Part shown: positions 22,723 through 34,109 of the stretch, piece by piece | Layout of the letters: each line of letters starts with the position of its first letter | Position numbering within the stretch: the first letter of the stretch is position 1 | NCBI RefSeq assembly: GCF_018812025.1 | Contig: NC_063049.1 | Location: 19,522,651-19,586,650 of the forward strand | Reading direction: 5' to 3' | Origin: Megalobrama amblycephala | Taxonomy: Eukaryota; Chordata; Actinopteri; Cypriniformes; Xenocyprididae | Length of the DNA: 64,000 bases | Translations under genes and position numbers: made by a program | The notes under the pieces: model-generated | What the model saw: the letters and a program-made list of their open reading frames with translations, nothing else | Told to the model about the DNA's origin: nothing | Databases searched by the model: none

Positions 22723-24271
22723 TATTTTGACCTTACTTGTCCCTACCCCTAACCCTAACCATATTGATGGTATTTTCACTTTTTGAATGTTTTCTACATT
22801 TTTTATGTAAAATAAACATCTCTCAAAGCTGATAGTTGGGAAAAAGGCAGATTTGAACTCAGGTTGGTGGTGTCAAACACTAAATCCACTGTACTTACTT
22901 TCCACACTACTTTCATGGCATGGTATCTTCTGTAATTTTGGCACTTAGTGTAAATAGACACTCATTTATATTTTTTAATTAATTTTAATTTAATGTCCAA
23001 ATTACTTTGACTTTTACTTGACAGGTTTTCTCTGAGCTGTAGGCTAGTTAGCTTGCTACAGTAGTTAGTAAACTTTCTTGGATATTTCATTACTTTTCAA
23101 CAAGTAAAAAAAAAAAAAAAAAGGATTCATTAGTGAAGTTAAGTTTGCTTGGTTTAAGACTTTAGAGACTATGACACCATAACATTATGTTGTTAATTTA
23201 TAATGTATTAACAAAGATTACTTAAGATTTGACTTCAAAAGTTTGGACATGAGAATTTTTCATACCATCATTGATCTTAAAGCATGTGTCACATCATGTG
23301 ATCAGATTCAGGACTCAGTAGCTACTGTATCCTAGATTCACACAGGTCTAAATAAAGCAATAAAAGCCTGGTTACAGATGCTCTCATCAATATGGGTGAC
23401 CACAGCTGGGCTGCCGGCACATCTGCTCTTGAGGTCACCCATCCCTCCACATTATGAGAGCCCATGATGATGAATGTACGGGCCTCTGAGAGAGCGCTGT
23501 GGTCCCTATGTGGTCTCATACTCACATTCAGCCAGGTTTAGACTCACTCCGCTCTAAGCCAATTAGCGAGCAGCACGTGTTCTGATGTGCATTTGAAGAT
23601 ATGGTTGAGGTAAAGGCTAATTTAAAAGTTAAAATGACACAACTAATGACTTGTTGAGTGATCTCTCAGTGCTATTAACCTGTGAAAGGTCATACTGATT
23701 AATATCTAAATGGTACATAAGGTTTATGTTTTAAATGGTACAGGCTAGAACAGTGTGTGATGCTTCGTCTAACCTGTAAACGATATCTTCACGACCATAA
23801 ACTTTATAATGGCAGTTATAATCCTCTTCTTATAGACTTTTTATGTAAATCTAATATCCTAACGTACAATGTATGTTGAACCTTAAGTCAGTGTCTGGCC
23901 AGTGTTATCCGATATGATGTGTTTTGACCCGATGTGGCAAAAACAAACCAGTTCAACACAGTTAGTAAATTGCAATGGAATAAAGACTTATTAATGTAAA
24001 CTTTATGAGAGCTTTCACACTAGAGTTTGTGGTGCAGACCGAGTCCATCTGACGTCAGTGCTTGGTTCATTTGGTTGGTGTGAAAGCTGTTTTCCGAACT
24101 CGGGTGCACACACCAGTGAACCACACCCGACAGCTTGAAAAGGTGGTCTGGGTTTCGGTTCATGTGAATTCTGGTACATTAGGGATGCGCCTGAAGCCAA
24201 ATACCTCATTGGGAAATCCCCAAATAATGACTTCAAAATGAATAACATTTAGAACAACAACAAATATTTGT

Positions 24272-24274
<3 letters not shown>
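22723..24274. other. Non-coding stretch
   Basis: A short CCCTACCCCTAACCCTAACC run at 22741-22760 and a poly(A) run at about 23105-23122. No gene or element ends seen. Confidence 0.45.

Positions 24275-24334
<60 letters not shown>
24275..24334. repeat. (AT)n microsatellite, 60 bp
   Basis: A perfect dinucleotide array abutting a Tc1-type MITE fragment. Confidence 0.97.
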
Positions 24335-24337
<3 letters not shown>

Positions 24338-24510
24338 TAAGGAAATTAATAGTTTTATTCAGCAAGGATGCATTAAATTGATCAAAAGTGACAGTAAAGA
24401 CATTTATAATGTTACAAAAGTCTTCTATTTCAAATAAATGCTGTTCTTTTGAACTGTCTATTAATCAAAATAAATGCTGTTCTTTTGAACTGTCTATTAA
24501 TCAAAAAAAA
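24335..24510. repeat. Tc1-type MITE fragment with internal tandem duplication
   Basis: It matches the internal part of the 54012-54948 element (TTATTCAGCAAGGATGCATT, AAAGTGACAGTAAAGACA). The block AAATAAATGCTGTTCTTTTG through CTGTCTATTAATCAAA occurs twice in tandem at about 24434-24505. Confidence 0.75.
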
Positions 24511-24522
24511 AAAAATCTTTAA

Positions 24523-25298
24523 AGGGATAGTTCACCCAAAAATGAAAATTTGATGTTTATCTGCTTATCCCCAGCGCATCCAAGATGTAGGTGACTTTGT
24601 TTCTTCAGTAGAACACAAATGATGATTTTTAACTCCAATCGTTGCAGTCAGTCAGTCATATAATGCGTGTCAATAGGAACTCCATCTATAAGAGTCAAAA
24701 AAACAAGCACAGACAAATCCAAATTAAACCCTGCGGCTCGTGACGACACATTGATGTCCTAAGAAACGATCGGTTTGTGTGAGAAACCAAACAGTATTTA
24801 TATAATTTTTTACCTCTAAAACACCACTGTGTCCAACTGTGTTCAGCATCCGGTTAGTGAGGTGTGATCGCGCTCTGACAATGGAAGTAATGTCTCGCAC
24901 TCATTGAAGCAAAGCGCGAGACATCACTTCTGTCATCAGAACGCGTTTTTTGACCTCACTAACCGGATGCTGAACGCAGTTGGACATAGTGGTGTTTTAG
25001 AGGTAAAAAATTATATAAATACTGTTCGTTTTCTCACACAAACCGATCGTTTCGTGTCTTAGGACATCAATGTGTCGTCACGAGCCGCAGGGTTTAATTT
25101 GGATTTGTCTATGCATGTTTTTTTTACTCTTATAGATGGAGTTCCTATTGACACGCATTATACGACTGACAGACTGCAACGATTGGAGTTAAAAATCATC
25201 ATTCGTGTTCTACTGAAGAAACAAAGTCACCTACATCTTGGATGTCCTGGAGGTAAGCAGATAAACATCAAATTTTCATTTTTGGGTGAAATATCCCT
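24523..25298. mobile_element. TTAA foldback element
   Basis: Ends AGGGATAGTTCACCC and GGGTGAAATATCCCT are flanked by TTAA (24519-24522 and 25299-25302). The 776-bp arms pair almost end to end, with the centre near a GCGAGACAT repeat pair (24892-24925). The 76-codon frame at 25072 lies in the right arm and is not a gene. Confidence 0.9.
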
Positions 25299-25302
25299 TT
25301 AA

Positions 25303-26689
25303 GGGAATTGTTGAAAGGGATACCCTCTCCAGCAGAAGATATTTTGAAAAATATGTCCATAATCAATGGAGTCCAATTCTGTTTTTAGAATATAGGTTTT
25401 TGTTATGCTAGCCTAGCAATAAGGTGGTGTTGGATACTGTAGTTGGTAAAGATAATCAAAATGATCAGTTCCCGCATGTATAACACCTTGAACAATGTAA
25501 ACACTTTTTGAGTACTGTAAATCACTTTCTATAAAGGCACTGATCATCGCAAATGCAAATACGTGGCACGTTAAGGGACGAAAAATAGTTGAGTTTGTTT
25601 AGAGCAGAATTATACAGGTCTGTCCACATAAAATACCTCCACCCTGAAGAAAAGACATGGTCTGTTTAAACATCTCACTGCTGTTACACAGACATAATCT
25701 TTATATGAGCAAGCACAGGTCAGTAGACAGTGAGAGACAATCAGACCACACAATCTGAACAATCACTGTCTCACTAAACTTTAATAGGCCTGCATCTATC
25801 ACATGCTTCCTCTAAAATTTCTGACCTGAAATAAAAGAGTGCTATGAGAGAAATAAACTAAAAAGACTGCAAATTACTAGTCTGAGACTTCCAGAGGTAA
25901 GATGTCAAACACTTGACTAGAGGGGGTCAATTGTTCGCAATAGCCTAAGCCTTTGATTATAAAGCAAGACGATTACCGCAACCATCATCAGATAAAACAG
26001 AGGTCGGGTCTAGAGAGAGCCAATTTGCTTGTCTAAATGTCTGGGTACAAGTGAATAAATAGTTTTCAAACCAGTGTAGCAGGGGAAGATGAGTGGCTAA
26101 ATGACTCATGTTGGCGGAGGTTAGGATGAAAGTATCAGTATTCTGAGATGAAGTCATGCCTACAAAAACTTGAGCTCAGGTGAGACTCTGAACCACAGGA
26201 CAGTAAAGAGTGATGTGGCTATGATAACATCTGTAATAGTTAACTGAAATCTCTCCAAGCCAAATAGAAATGAAACAGATGCTTTTCTCTCTCTCTCTCT
26301 CTCTTTCTCTCCCCTTGTTTGCACCTGAGATGTTTGAGGGAGGAAGATCACGTTGTTCTGGATCTTATTTCGAATTTGTCAGGTCATTAAAGACTGAAAT
26401 AACAGGGTGGTTCTTACTGTAGCTACATGCTGGCAAAGGAAAACACCTTTGGTTTTAAAAGTTATTATTATTATTATAATTTTTTAATTGAAGACGAGTC
26501 AGAGTTTCTCAGACCGTAACTATTTCTCAGCTAAACTAAATAAAGCATTGTTTAACCAGATCAAAAGGGAATTAAATATTCAATAAATCTAACAAACTCA
26601 ATTCATTTGATGTCCTGCCCAGAGGAATATTCCAGGTTCATTACAAATTAAGCCTATTCAGCAGTGCTTGTGGCATAATGTAATGTTGT
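25303..26689. other. Non-coding stretch
   Basis: No supported gene. A short (CT)n run lies at about 26286-26304 and a TTATTATTATTAT run near 26463. Confidence 0.45.
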
Positions 26690-28915
26690 CACGATACTGG
26701 ATTTTCCAACTTCGATACGATACCTTGAAATATATCAATATTCGATACCATTTTTGATACCAGGGGGGAAACTGCCATATATACCGCCATACAGATAATT
26801 TATTATCTCATAATTTTTGATAATTTGGGTAATTTTGTTGTGATAGTTTAAACAGCACAGAGAGGCTTTATTTAAATCGTTGAATTACATTTACAAAAAA
26901 ATAAATAAATAAATAAGAACAATAAGAACAAATAAATTGCAAACGACAGAACAAATAAATACAATAGAATACAGAGGCAAAATAAAAACTCTTACAGGTA
27001 AGAAATGCTACAGAAATGAAAGTAAATCAAATATAAAATAACACTAGATAGTTTTCATTGTAAAAATAAAATAGAGATTAATGCTTACAATTAAAGTTAC
27101 AAAAGTTACTCAGTCAAGAGCAGTGAGTGATTTTCTCTTTGTCTTTTGTTCTTTAATTAACATGACAAACAGTAGCAGGTTTATTAGGCTGCTGTCACTT
27201 TAAGAGCTTCTGCACTGTTAACATGCATTTTCACTCAGTTATTTACATTTCAAAACTGACTATTTACCTGAATACTTAATTTAGGTAAAATATAACTTAT
27301 TTTTGACATAATTATGTATGCATTTGACCGTTTACGTGGAATAAGCCATGAAAAAGAAGTCAATTTGGTACTCGTTTGTTCAACTTTGATACTGGCTGTT
27401 TGAGAGGCGGCTTTATGTGAGCGGTGCCACTTATACAGACCAGTGGTACTCACGCTTTTGGTGTGAGTGCGAAACCTGTGGAAATTAGTAAAATTATGTA
27501 CAATGCAAGCACTATTCAACCGGAGCGAATGAGATGAGTGAGTGAGAGGAGGCAGTTTCTATGGAGCCCCTAAAGCTTTATATATTAACCATATAAACAA
27601 CAAATTAATTTGCAAGAAAACTTGTACACTGATCTTTAAAACTGCATTTGTTTTTACAGCAAAAAGACTTATGCACCTATTTTAATTTTTCATGGCCAAT
27701 TTCATTTTTTTAGAAGCAAATTGGTCAATTCTGATACCGGTTGTAGATTTTGTTTTTTAAAGCAAATTTATTTGTTGTTTATTTGTTCAAAAATATGTGT
27801 AGCTCTTTGATATTAGAGGCAAAAACTGCATTTTTTATCACAGTCCCCAACAAAGATGTTATGCACATGAGCATGAGCAGTTGTTTTTAATTTAAATTAC
27901 TGTGTAATTTCAAGATTAACAGCGAAAACAGCATGGTCTGACTTTAACTTTGTGAATTATGCTACATAAGACACCTGCACAAAACAAAATCAGCAGACGG
28001 ACTGAATGAAAATTCACTCTCTGACAGTAGATGGCGCTTATGGAACAGCAGTGATAAAGCATTTCCATGGTTACCGCTGTACACAAAGCAGCACTGAGTC
28101 AATAAATAGGCTACTACTTTATTCGGAGATATGAGGAAAAGTCATCAAACCTTTTCTGAAGCCAGTTCCCTTCAGAGATACATTCATATGAACCCCAATT
28201 CAATATTTATATTATTCGCGAACAGTGAGCTTGTGCATGGTAGAGTATTTTCTCTGCTGGCGCATCTGTTCTCCTCTTTGTGTCCCTATTCAGCGTGTGC
28301 CTGTATTAACGCTCTGTTTACAGACTTCGTAAATATTTCCACACAAATGAAACTTTGGAAAATTATTACAAAGCAGTTTGTTTACAAGCCCGGAATAAAG
28401 ATTGACCAAAATAAAACTAAAAAACATTTGGATTTATGGCCAGTGGACTAGTGCATCTCTATTCTTATTATAGTTCAAAGCCAGACTGGACACCTTTGTG
28501 GGCTGTATTCGGCCCAAGGGCACCCCTGCCCTAAAGGGACATGGTGGTGTAAAAAAATTAGGATGGGATGAAAAATAATAAGTCAATGATTTTGTGTTCT
28601 CTCGCAAAACATTTTGCATTCCCCCGAGAAACTTTGCATTTGCTCACAAAACCTTTTGAGCTCTTTGTGAGCGAACGCCAAGTTTCTCGGCGGAACGCAA
28701 AACATTTGCGAGAGAATGCAAAAACCTTTGACTAAATTTTTTTCCCTATCTCATATTTTTTTTCCTTCACCATGTCCCTTCAGGGGCACTGTATGTCTCA
28801 ATTCACTGTCGGAGAGAAGAGAGAGTGAGAAGTGCAGCAGGTATCGATGTATCGATACATAAGGAGTATTGGAACCGTTTCAGATATTTCAGTATCGATA
28901 CTTGCTTTTATTCAG
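26690..28915. repeat. Decayed element with CGATA-rich ends
   Basis: The left side has CACGATACTGGATTTTCC and TCGATACGATACC. The right side (28840-28915) has GTATCGATGTATCGATACAT and CAGTATCGATACTTGC. Similar CGATAC-rich ends flank a known style of fish repeat. Two further elements lie in or beside the right part. No transposase was recognised, so the boundaries are tentative. Confidence 0.35.
28534..28780. mobile_element. Palindromic MITE, AAGGGACATGGTG ends
   Basis: AAAGGGACATGGTGGTG and CCTTCACCATGTCCCTT are inverted ends. The inner segments TCTCGCAAAACATTTTGCAT and GCAAAACATTTGCGAGAGAA also pair. The outer flanks CACCCCTGCC and CAGGGGCAC extend the symmetry. About 247 bp, no coding capacity. 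Confidence 0.75.
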
Positions 28916-28917
28916 AT

Positions 28918-28979
28918 ATTGGAAGTTTGTAAAAGCACCTGCATTAATTATTATGCAAGTGCTTTTACAAACTTCCAAT
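28918..28979. repeat. 62-nt near-perfect hairpin
   Basis: Arms at 28918-28938 and 28959-28979 (ATTGGAAGTTTGTAAAAGCA and its complement) pair perfectly for 21 bp. After one mismatch a further TGCAT/ATGCA stem closes an 8-nt loop. The size fits a microRNA precursor, but it abuts a decayed repeat and may be a tiny snapback element. Confidence 0.8.
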
Positions 28980-30304
28980 CTTCACATTTATGCTTGTAAA
29001 TCCTCCAAAAATTGGCCTGTTTTACTTCTACTTTGAGTGCTTCAGTATTATGCCACAAATGCTGTTGATTTAGCCAAAAACAGGCCTACATTTTCATTTT
29101 TTTTTACAGCAGCATATCAGTCCTTTCGCTCTCTCATAGATTTGTCATATATGTTTGTAAATATTATCCTGCCTAATTGTGTGATTCCAGCTGCCATCTG
29201 TCTGCAGCTCAACTTTCAATCACTGTCCAAACATAATTAGAGCTGAATGACTTCCCTCTTTTCAATTAGCAGAAGATGGAAACAAGGGAGTGGATTTTAC
29301 GGTAACCGCACGTGTGAATTATTTTGTCATTTCGCGGCCGACCTACAGGCGAACCAGAGGTCAGGAGGGGTCGCGTCACAGGCTCACGCTTGCAGACCAG
29401 TTTTCCCACCGAACCGCATCTTGTGTGGCTTCGCAATCTCGCCCCCTCGTCTGCACGGGTGGACGAGGGCCATTCTCCAACCGCTATCAGCTGGATGTTT
29501 AGCTGTGCCCACACTCACAGACAGCAGAAAGCTGTAATGATAGAATTGTATCCAGATGATAAGCCGGGGTCTTTTATAACTCATCAGCCAGCGCCACGCT
29601 CCACGTGCACTTTGGTGCCAATTTATGGGGCCGGCATGTGAACCTGCTGTTGTTGCTGCCGCTTTGGACCACATCACTTAGATCTGAATCACAAAAGCCA
29701 GCCTTTCATCTGAGCTCCTGGACGGCAGCTGGGGAGGAGGGAGAGAGCGAGGGAGGTGTGTCCTCTCCTCCTCAAACTAATTACAACCATACAGCTCCTT
29801 TGTCATGTCTGAAGTGGAGAAAGATCAAATGAAGGCAGCGCTTTGTGCTTGGAGCAGGACATTTAAGGGCAGACCTGTTCGCATGGGGGAAAGTCTCAGA
29901 TCAAGAAGGACAGGAGGCTCAGAGAAAGCAAACAATGGCAGTGCCTCAGCGTTACGTCTGAGGTTTTCTTCTATTTAACTGATTGACTGTCACGTTAATG
30001 TTAATTAAGTTTTAATTTACAGTTGGGTTTCCTGTCTTATCGCTGGCAGCTCGCCACGCAGAAGGAGAGTTGAGAAGTTTTTAAAGAGTGTCTGTGTGTC
30101 TGACTACACAGAGAACACCTGCGTGTTATTGCCTCATAAAATACCTATTAACACTTAGCTGGACTGAGCTGGTAATATATAACTTTAATTATTAGCTACA
30201 AATCTGCCACAACTGTTTAAAAAACAATTCTATTGTTCTTATGGAGTTCAAGAGAGGTTCATCATTCTTCAGAAGTTCATTTAACTGACGCTCTTTTTCA
30301 AACA
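28980..30304. other. Unique sequence including a GC-richer block
   Basis: The part 29240-29960 is less repetitive and GC-richer than its neighbours, with overlapping frames of 75-105 codons in several frames, none with a domain. It holds AATTTATGGGGCCGGC at about 29620 and a GGAGGGAGAGAGCGAGGG tract near 29730. It is a candidate conserved non-coding block; conservation cannot be tested here. Confidence 0.4.
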
Positions 30305-30500
30305 CACACACACAAATGTGGGGTTTCATGTTTTATGGGGACTTTCCATAGACAATGATTTTTATGCTGTACAAACTGTATATTCTATCCCATAAACCCT
30401 CCCATCACAGAAAACTGTATGCATTTTTACATTAAAAAACAAAACAAAACATCACTGTATGATTTATTAGCCATTTTCCTCATGGGGACCAAAACGTCAT
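30305..30500 (+). repeat. Second copy of the GGGGACTTTCCATAG repeat
   Basis: TATGGGGACTTTCCATAG, ATGCTGTACAAACTGTATAT and ACAGAAAACTGTATGCATTT parallel the blocks at 17833-18090. Confidence 0.6.
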
Positions 30501-30511
30501 ATTTCGGGTTT

Positions 30512-30620
30512 CGCATAGCTCAATTGGCAGAGCATTGCAATATATAACAATATGCAATCATGTGATCATGCCATCGTGGGTTTGATCCCAGGGAACGCAT
30601 AAAGTGTATATGCACTATAA
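30512..30620 (+). mobile_element. tRNA-like SINE head
   Basis: GCATAGCTCAATTGGCAGAG is a clear tRNA D-arm / box A region and GTGGGTTTGATCCCAGGG a box B and T-arm. An insertion of AT-rich sequence separates them, so the cloverleaf is broken. It is the head of the same SINE class as 13409-13538, on the opposite strand. Confidence 0.7.
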
Positions 30621-30732
30621 ATCACTAAGGGTAGGTTTAGGGGTGTGGTGGGTGTAGTCGTTAATAAAAAAAATTAGTTTTGCTAAGTGGAAATAGGACA
30701 AATGATGTAAAAAGTCCACACATTACATTTAA

Positions 30733-31678
30733 AGGTGCCCTAGATTCAAAAATTGAATTTACCTCAGCATAGTTAAATAACAAGAGTTCAGTACATGGAA
30801 AAGACATACAGTGAGTCTCAAACTCCATTGTTTCCTCCTTCTTATATAAATCTCATTTGTTTAAAAGACCTCCGAAGAACAGGCGAATCTCAACATAACA
30901 CCGACTGTTACGTAACAGTCGGGATCATTAATATGACGTCAATATTTGCATATGCCAGCTCATGTTCAAGGCATTAGACAAGGGCAGCCAGTATTAACGT
31001 CTGGATCTGTGCACAGCTGAATCATCAGACTAGGTAAGCAAGCAAAAACAATAGCAAAAAATGGCAGATGGAGCAATAATAACTGACATGATCCATGATA
31101 ACATATTATTAGTGATATTTGTAAATTGTCTTTCTAAATGTTTCGTTAGCATGTTGCTAATGTACTGTTAAATGTGGTTAAAGTTACCATCGTTTCTTAC
31201 TGTATTCACGGAGACAAGACTGTCGTTATTTTCATTTTTTAAACACTTGCAGTCTGTATAATTCATAAACACAACTTCATTCTTTATAAATCTCTCCAAC
31301 AGTGCAGCATTAGCTGTTAGCCACAGGAGCACTATCAAACTAATTCAGAATCAATGTAAACATCAAAATAAACACTGTACTTACGCGATTAGACATGCTG
31401 CATGACGAACACTTTGTAAAGATCCATTTTGAAGGTTTTATGTTTGAACTTTTTTTATGTTGTTTAAGGCAAGCGCGAGCTCTTGGGGTGTGGAGCACGA
31501 GAATTAAAGGGCCACACACCCTGAATTGGCTCATTTCTAATTATGCCCCAAAATAGGCAGTTAAAAAAATGAATAAAAATAAAATCTATGGGGTATTTTG
31601 AGCTGAAACTTCACAGACACATTCAGGGGACACCTTAGACTTATATTACATCTTTAAAAAAAAAGTTCTAGGGCACCT
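30733..31678 (+). mobile_element. TTAA element, AGGTGCCCTAGA ends
   Basis: AGGTGCCCTAGATTC and TTCTAGGGCACCT are flanked by TTAA (30729-30732 and 31679-31682). The right part contains GAGCTGAAACTTCACAGACA and GGGGACACC, also present in the elements at 33026 and 34573. The 946-bp length has no domain-bearing ORF. A frame starting MEKTYSESQTPLFPP (30795) recurs in the copy at 34573 simply because the DNA is shared. Confidence 0.9.
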
Positions 31679-31682
31679 TTAA

Positions 31683-33021
31683 ATGAACACGCGTTTTGAT
31701 TGGTAACGACAGTCATACGTCATTTCATGACGACAGACGTAACACGACACTGTCATTATTTTTACGCCAGCTAGAGGGCGCATGACTTTGAAATGTAAAT
31801 ATAGGTCGTAATAAGGTGCTTGAAAACGACCTATGTGGTCGTTTTTTTTTTTGGGAGGACAGTCTGCAAATTTAGTAGATTTATAAAAGTAAATAAATAA
31901 AAATATTATACTACAGGGCTGTTGAATGCTCAAATCTGATTGGTTGTTTTTTCAGGGAAACAACCGGCTAAAGTAGTTCTAGGCAGGTCTTGACCGCATT
32001 GCAGTTCCTTATCACTTCGTTAAATGATTTCAGTTATTTCAATGGTCCTACAGCCTACAACAGCAAAAGAAACAAAACACACAATGACACTGACCAAGCA
32101 AATAAATATAGTAAACAATAGGATGAAAACGACAAATTATTGTCATGTTTTTGCCAAAAATTACATTTCATTGTGTCCTGAAAGTGCATACTCTCTCTTG
32201 CTCTCTCTCTGTCTTTCAAACGTACACATGTACTGTATAGTACGGACACACACTCGCACAGAAACGTGTTATCCACGCTGCTCTGACAAATTAATCAGTA
32301 AAATAGTTTAGCAACTTAAAAGCTACATTACATTTCTCACCAGCGAGGTAATAACTGTGTGATTCTTGAGGTAAATTTATAAATAAATTTATAAAATTTA
32401 TAAATTTATAGTTTCTCTATTAGTAGAGACACTGCTGCCACTTATTCTCTCTCTTTCTCAACTGCATTAATAACTGTATCAAGACTATCAACTGTATTAT
32501 TCTGCTATCAAGGCTCAAGCCTTCGTTACTAGTTCTGAAATGACGTTTTGGAATTAGCAACGGAGGCTTGGGATGAGATGCGTAAGAAATTAGTCCCACA
32601 CACAAGTGTGTTTTAAGGACAAAAACCTGACAAATGTCTTGAAATACAACATCGGAACAGTGTCTTGAGGTGTAACTGTAGTATAAGCGGAATAATTGAC
32701 TCCAGGCCATTGAATTCCTAACAAAATAATGCACATCCAAGGTGTTTCATCAATATTACATATGTAATATTACATATTACATGATAATAAATAATAACAA
32801 CATACATATAATTACATTACATAATATACAATATTGGTTCTTCCTTAAAAAAGAGCCATACCAACCATAGACATTAAGGGGAACAAGTCCCCCCCCCCAA
32901 ATAATTACAAATGGCCAAATTGTCCCCCCCTTCCCAATATCTTGAAATTCTTGCACTGCTCTGCTACAAGTGCTGCACTTAATTACGCAGCACTCTGTGT
33001 GTTTTAGGAGGACAAAAAGGT
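31683..33021. other. Non-coding and repeat-like stretch
   Basis: AT-rich, with a T-rich segment near 31838, a palindromic ATTACATATGTAATATTACA (32755) and C-runs near 32889 and 32924. No supported gene. Confidence 0.4.
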
Positions 33022-33323
33022 TTAAAGGGCACCTATTATGCAAAATTCACTTTTACATGGTGTTTGACCATAAATGTGTGTTGGCAGTGTGTGAGCAAAA
33101 CCACCCTAGAATGAGAAAAATCCACCCAGTGGTTTTTTTAACAATCTCAATAATTCATAAGCACTGTCTCAGAACGCCCTGTTCTAAGATTGCTCTCACT
33201 GTGACGTAGAATTGTGCTAAGCCCCACCCACGTGGTTTGATTGACAATCTGGTTTTGGCATAGACCCCGCCCTCGGTGATCTGCATGTCAACCATCCTCC
33301 ATTGTTTCAACGACAGCCGGTAA

Positions 33324-33602
33324 TGTCTCCTAAGAAAGTGTTCTGTTGTAGGATGTAATAATGAACATAGTAGTTTTCACTTACTTCCGACATCAGAGCC
33401 ACTGAAAACGCAGTGGATGGATTTTATTTACGAAGGAAAGGCGCCACTCAAAATTCCAAAATACGTTTATGTTTGCGCGAATCATTTTTTGACTGACTGT
33501 TTTGAGAACGAGGGTCAATTCAAAGCAGGTCTTGCTTCAAAGTTAATCCTCAAGTGTGGATCGTTGCCTACTGTTCGCGATCCAACGTCACCTCCAGAAG
33601 AA
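33324..33602 (+). pseudogene. THAP-type zinc-finger exon of a transposon
   Basis: The frame shows CSVVGC (C-x4-C), 39 residues, then CANH (C-x2-H), the C2CH layout of a THAP domain. It also has the expected Trp (KTQW) and a late LPT motif resembling AVPT. The nearest ATG (33323) is one base out of frame: reading MSPKK from it, a single extra G at about 33338 breaks the frame before the first Cys. The exon ends in GAAGAA followed by a strong donor GTAAGT at 33603. THAP domains bind transposon ends or sequence-specific DNA. Probably dead because of the frameshift. Confidence 0.8.
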
Positions 33603-33859
33603 GTAAGTGTATTTAATGTTTTTTGAGCAAATAGTCATTTCAGTCGATGTCAGCCAATTCAATAGCAAATGCGTCTAAAGTTGTTGTCGTCGTCGTAGAA
33701 TGTCTGTGTATATAATTTAAACCTTGTTTGTATAGTGTGTATCCACACGTATATATATATTTTTTAAAGATATTGTATTAAAAACTGTGTATGTTTACTT
33801 AGCAAACGTTATCACAGTATTTGTGTTTGTAGTTTCAAAAAATTGCGCGAACGTTATCA

Positions 33860-33860
<1 letters not shown>

Positions 33861-33910
<50 letters not shown>
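33861..33910. repeat. (GT)n microsatellite
   Basis: About 25 perfect GT units inside the THAP-bearing element, between its two coding remnants. Confidence 0.97.
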
Positions 33911-33947
33911 GCACATCCATAATTGCAAAGGGGAAGCGATTAAAACT

Positions 33948-34109
33948 CTATAAGTACATAAATGTATCAAATAACCATTCAGAGACGTCCTGCTCCATTC
34001 TCAATTGTGTTTCTTCTGCCGGAGTCTCTTCATCATCTGGGTCTGATTCCGGTTCAAACATGTACGGCTGAATGCCATACAAAACAGCGGGTCTCTCACT
34101 CTCAGCCAT
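33948..34109 (-). pseudogene. Acidic transposon ORF with PYMFEPESD motif
   Basis: A 53-codon minus-strand frame begins MAESERPAVLYGIQPYMFEP and continues into an acidic ESDPDDEETPAEE stretch. It shares PYxFEPESD with the ORF at 4909-5067 in another TTAA family, at a similar distance from the transposon end. It faces the THAP exon convergently, as expected for the first exon of a second transposon gene. Function unknown; no catalytic residues visible. Confidence 0.55.

Noticed and set aside
22741..22760. Interstitial telomere repeat
   Set aside because: Only about two CCCTAA units; too short and part of a dispersed repeat.
29247..29832. Several 70-105-codon frames in the GC-richer block as a gene
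   Set aside because: Frames overlap on both strands, as expected for GC-rich DNA with few stops, and none has a recognisable motif.
30795..30977. MEKTYSESQ frame seen again at 34894-35088, as a conserved small gene
   Set aside because: Both lie in copies of the same TTAA element, so the similarity is due to shared repeat DNA. There is no domain and the ends differ.
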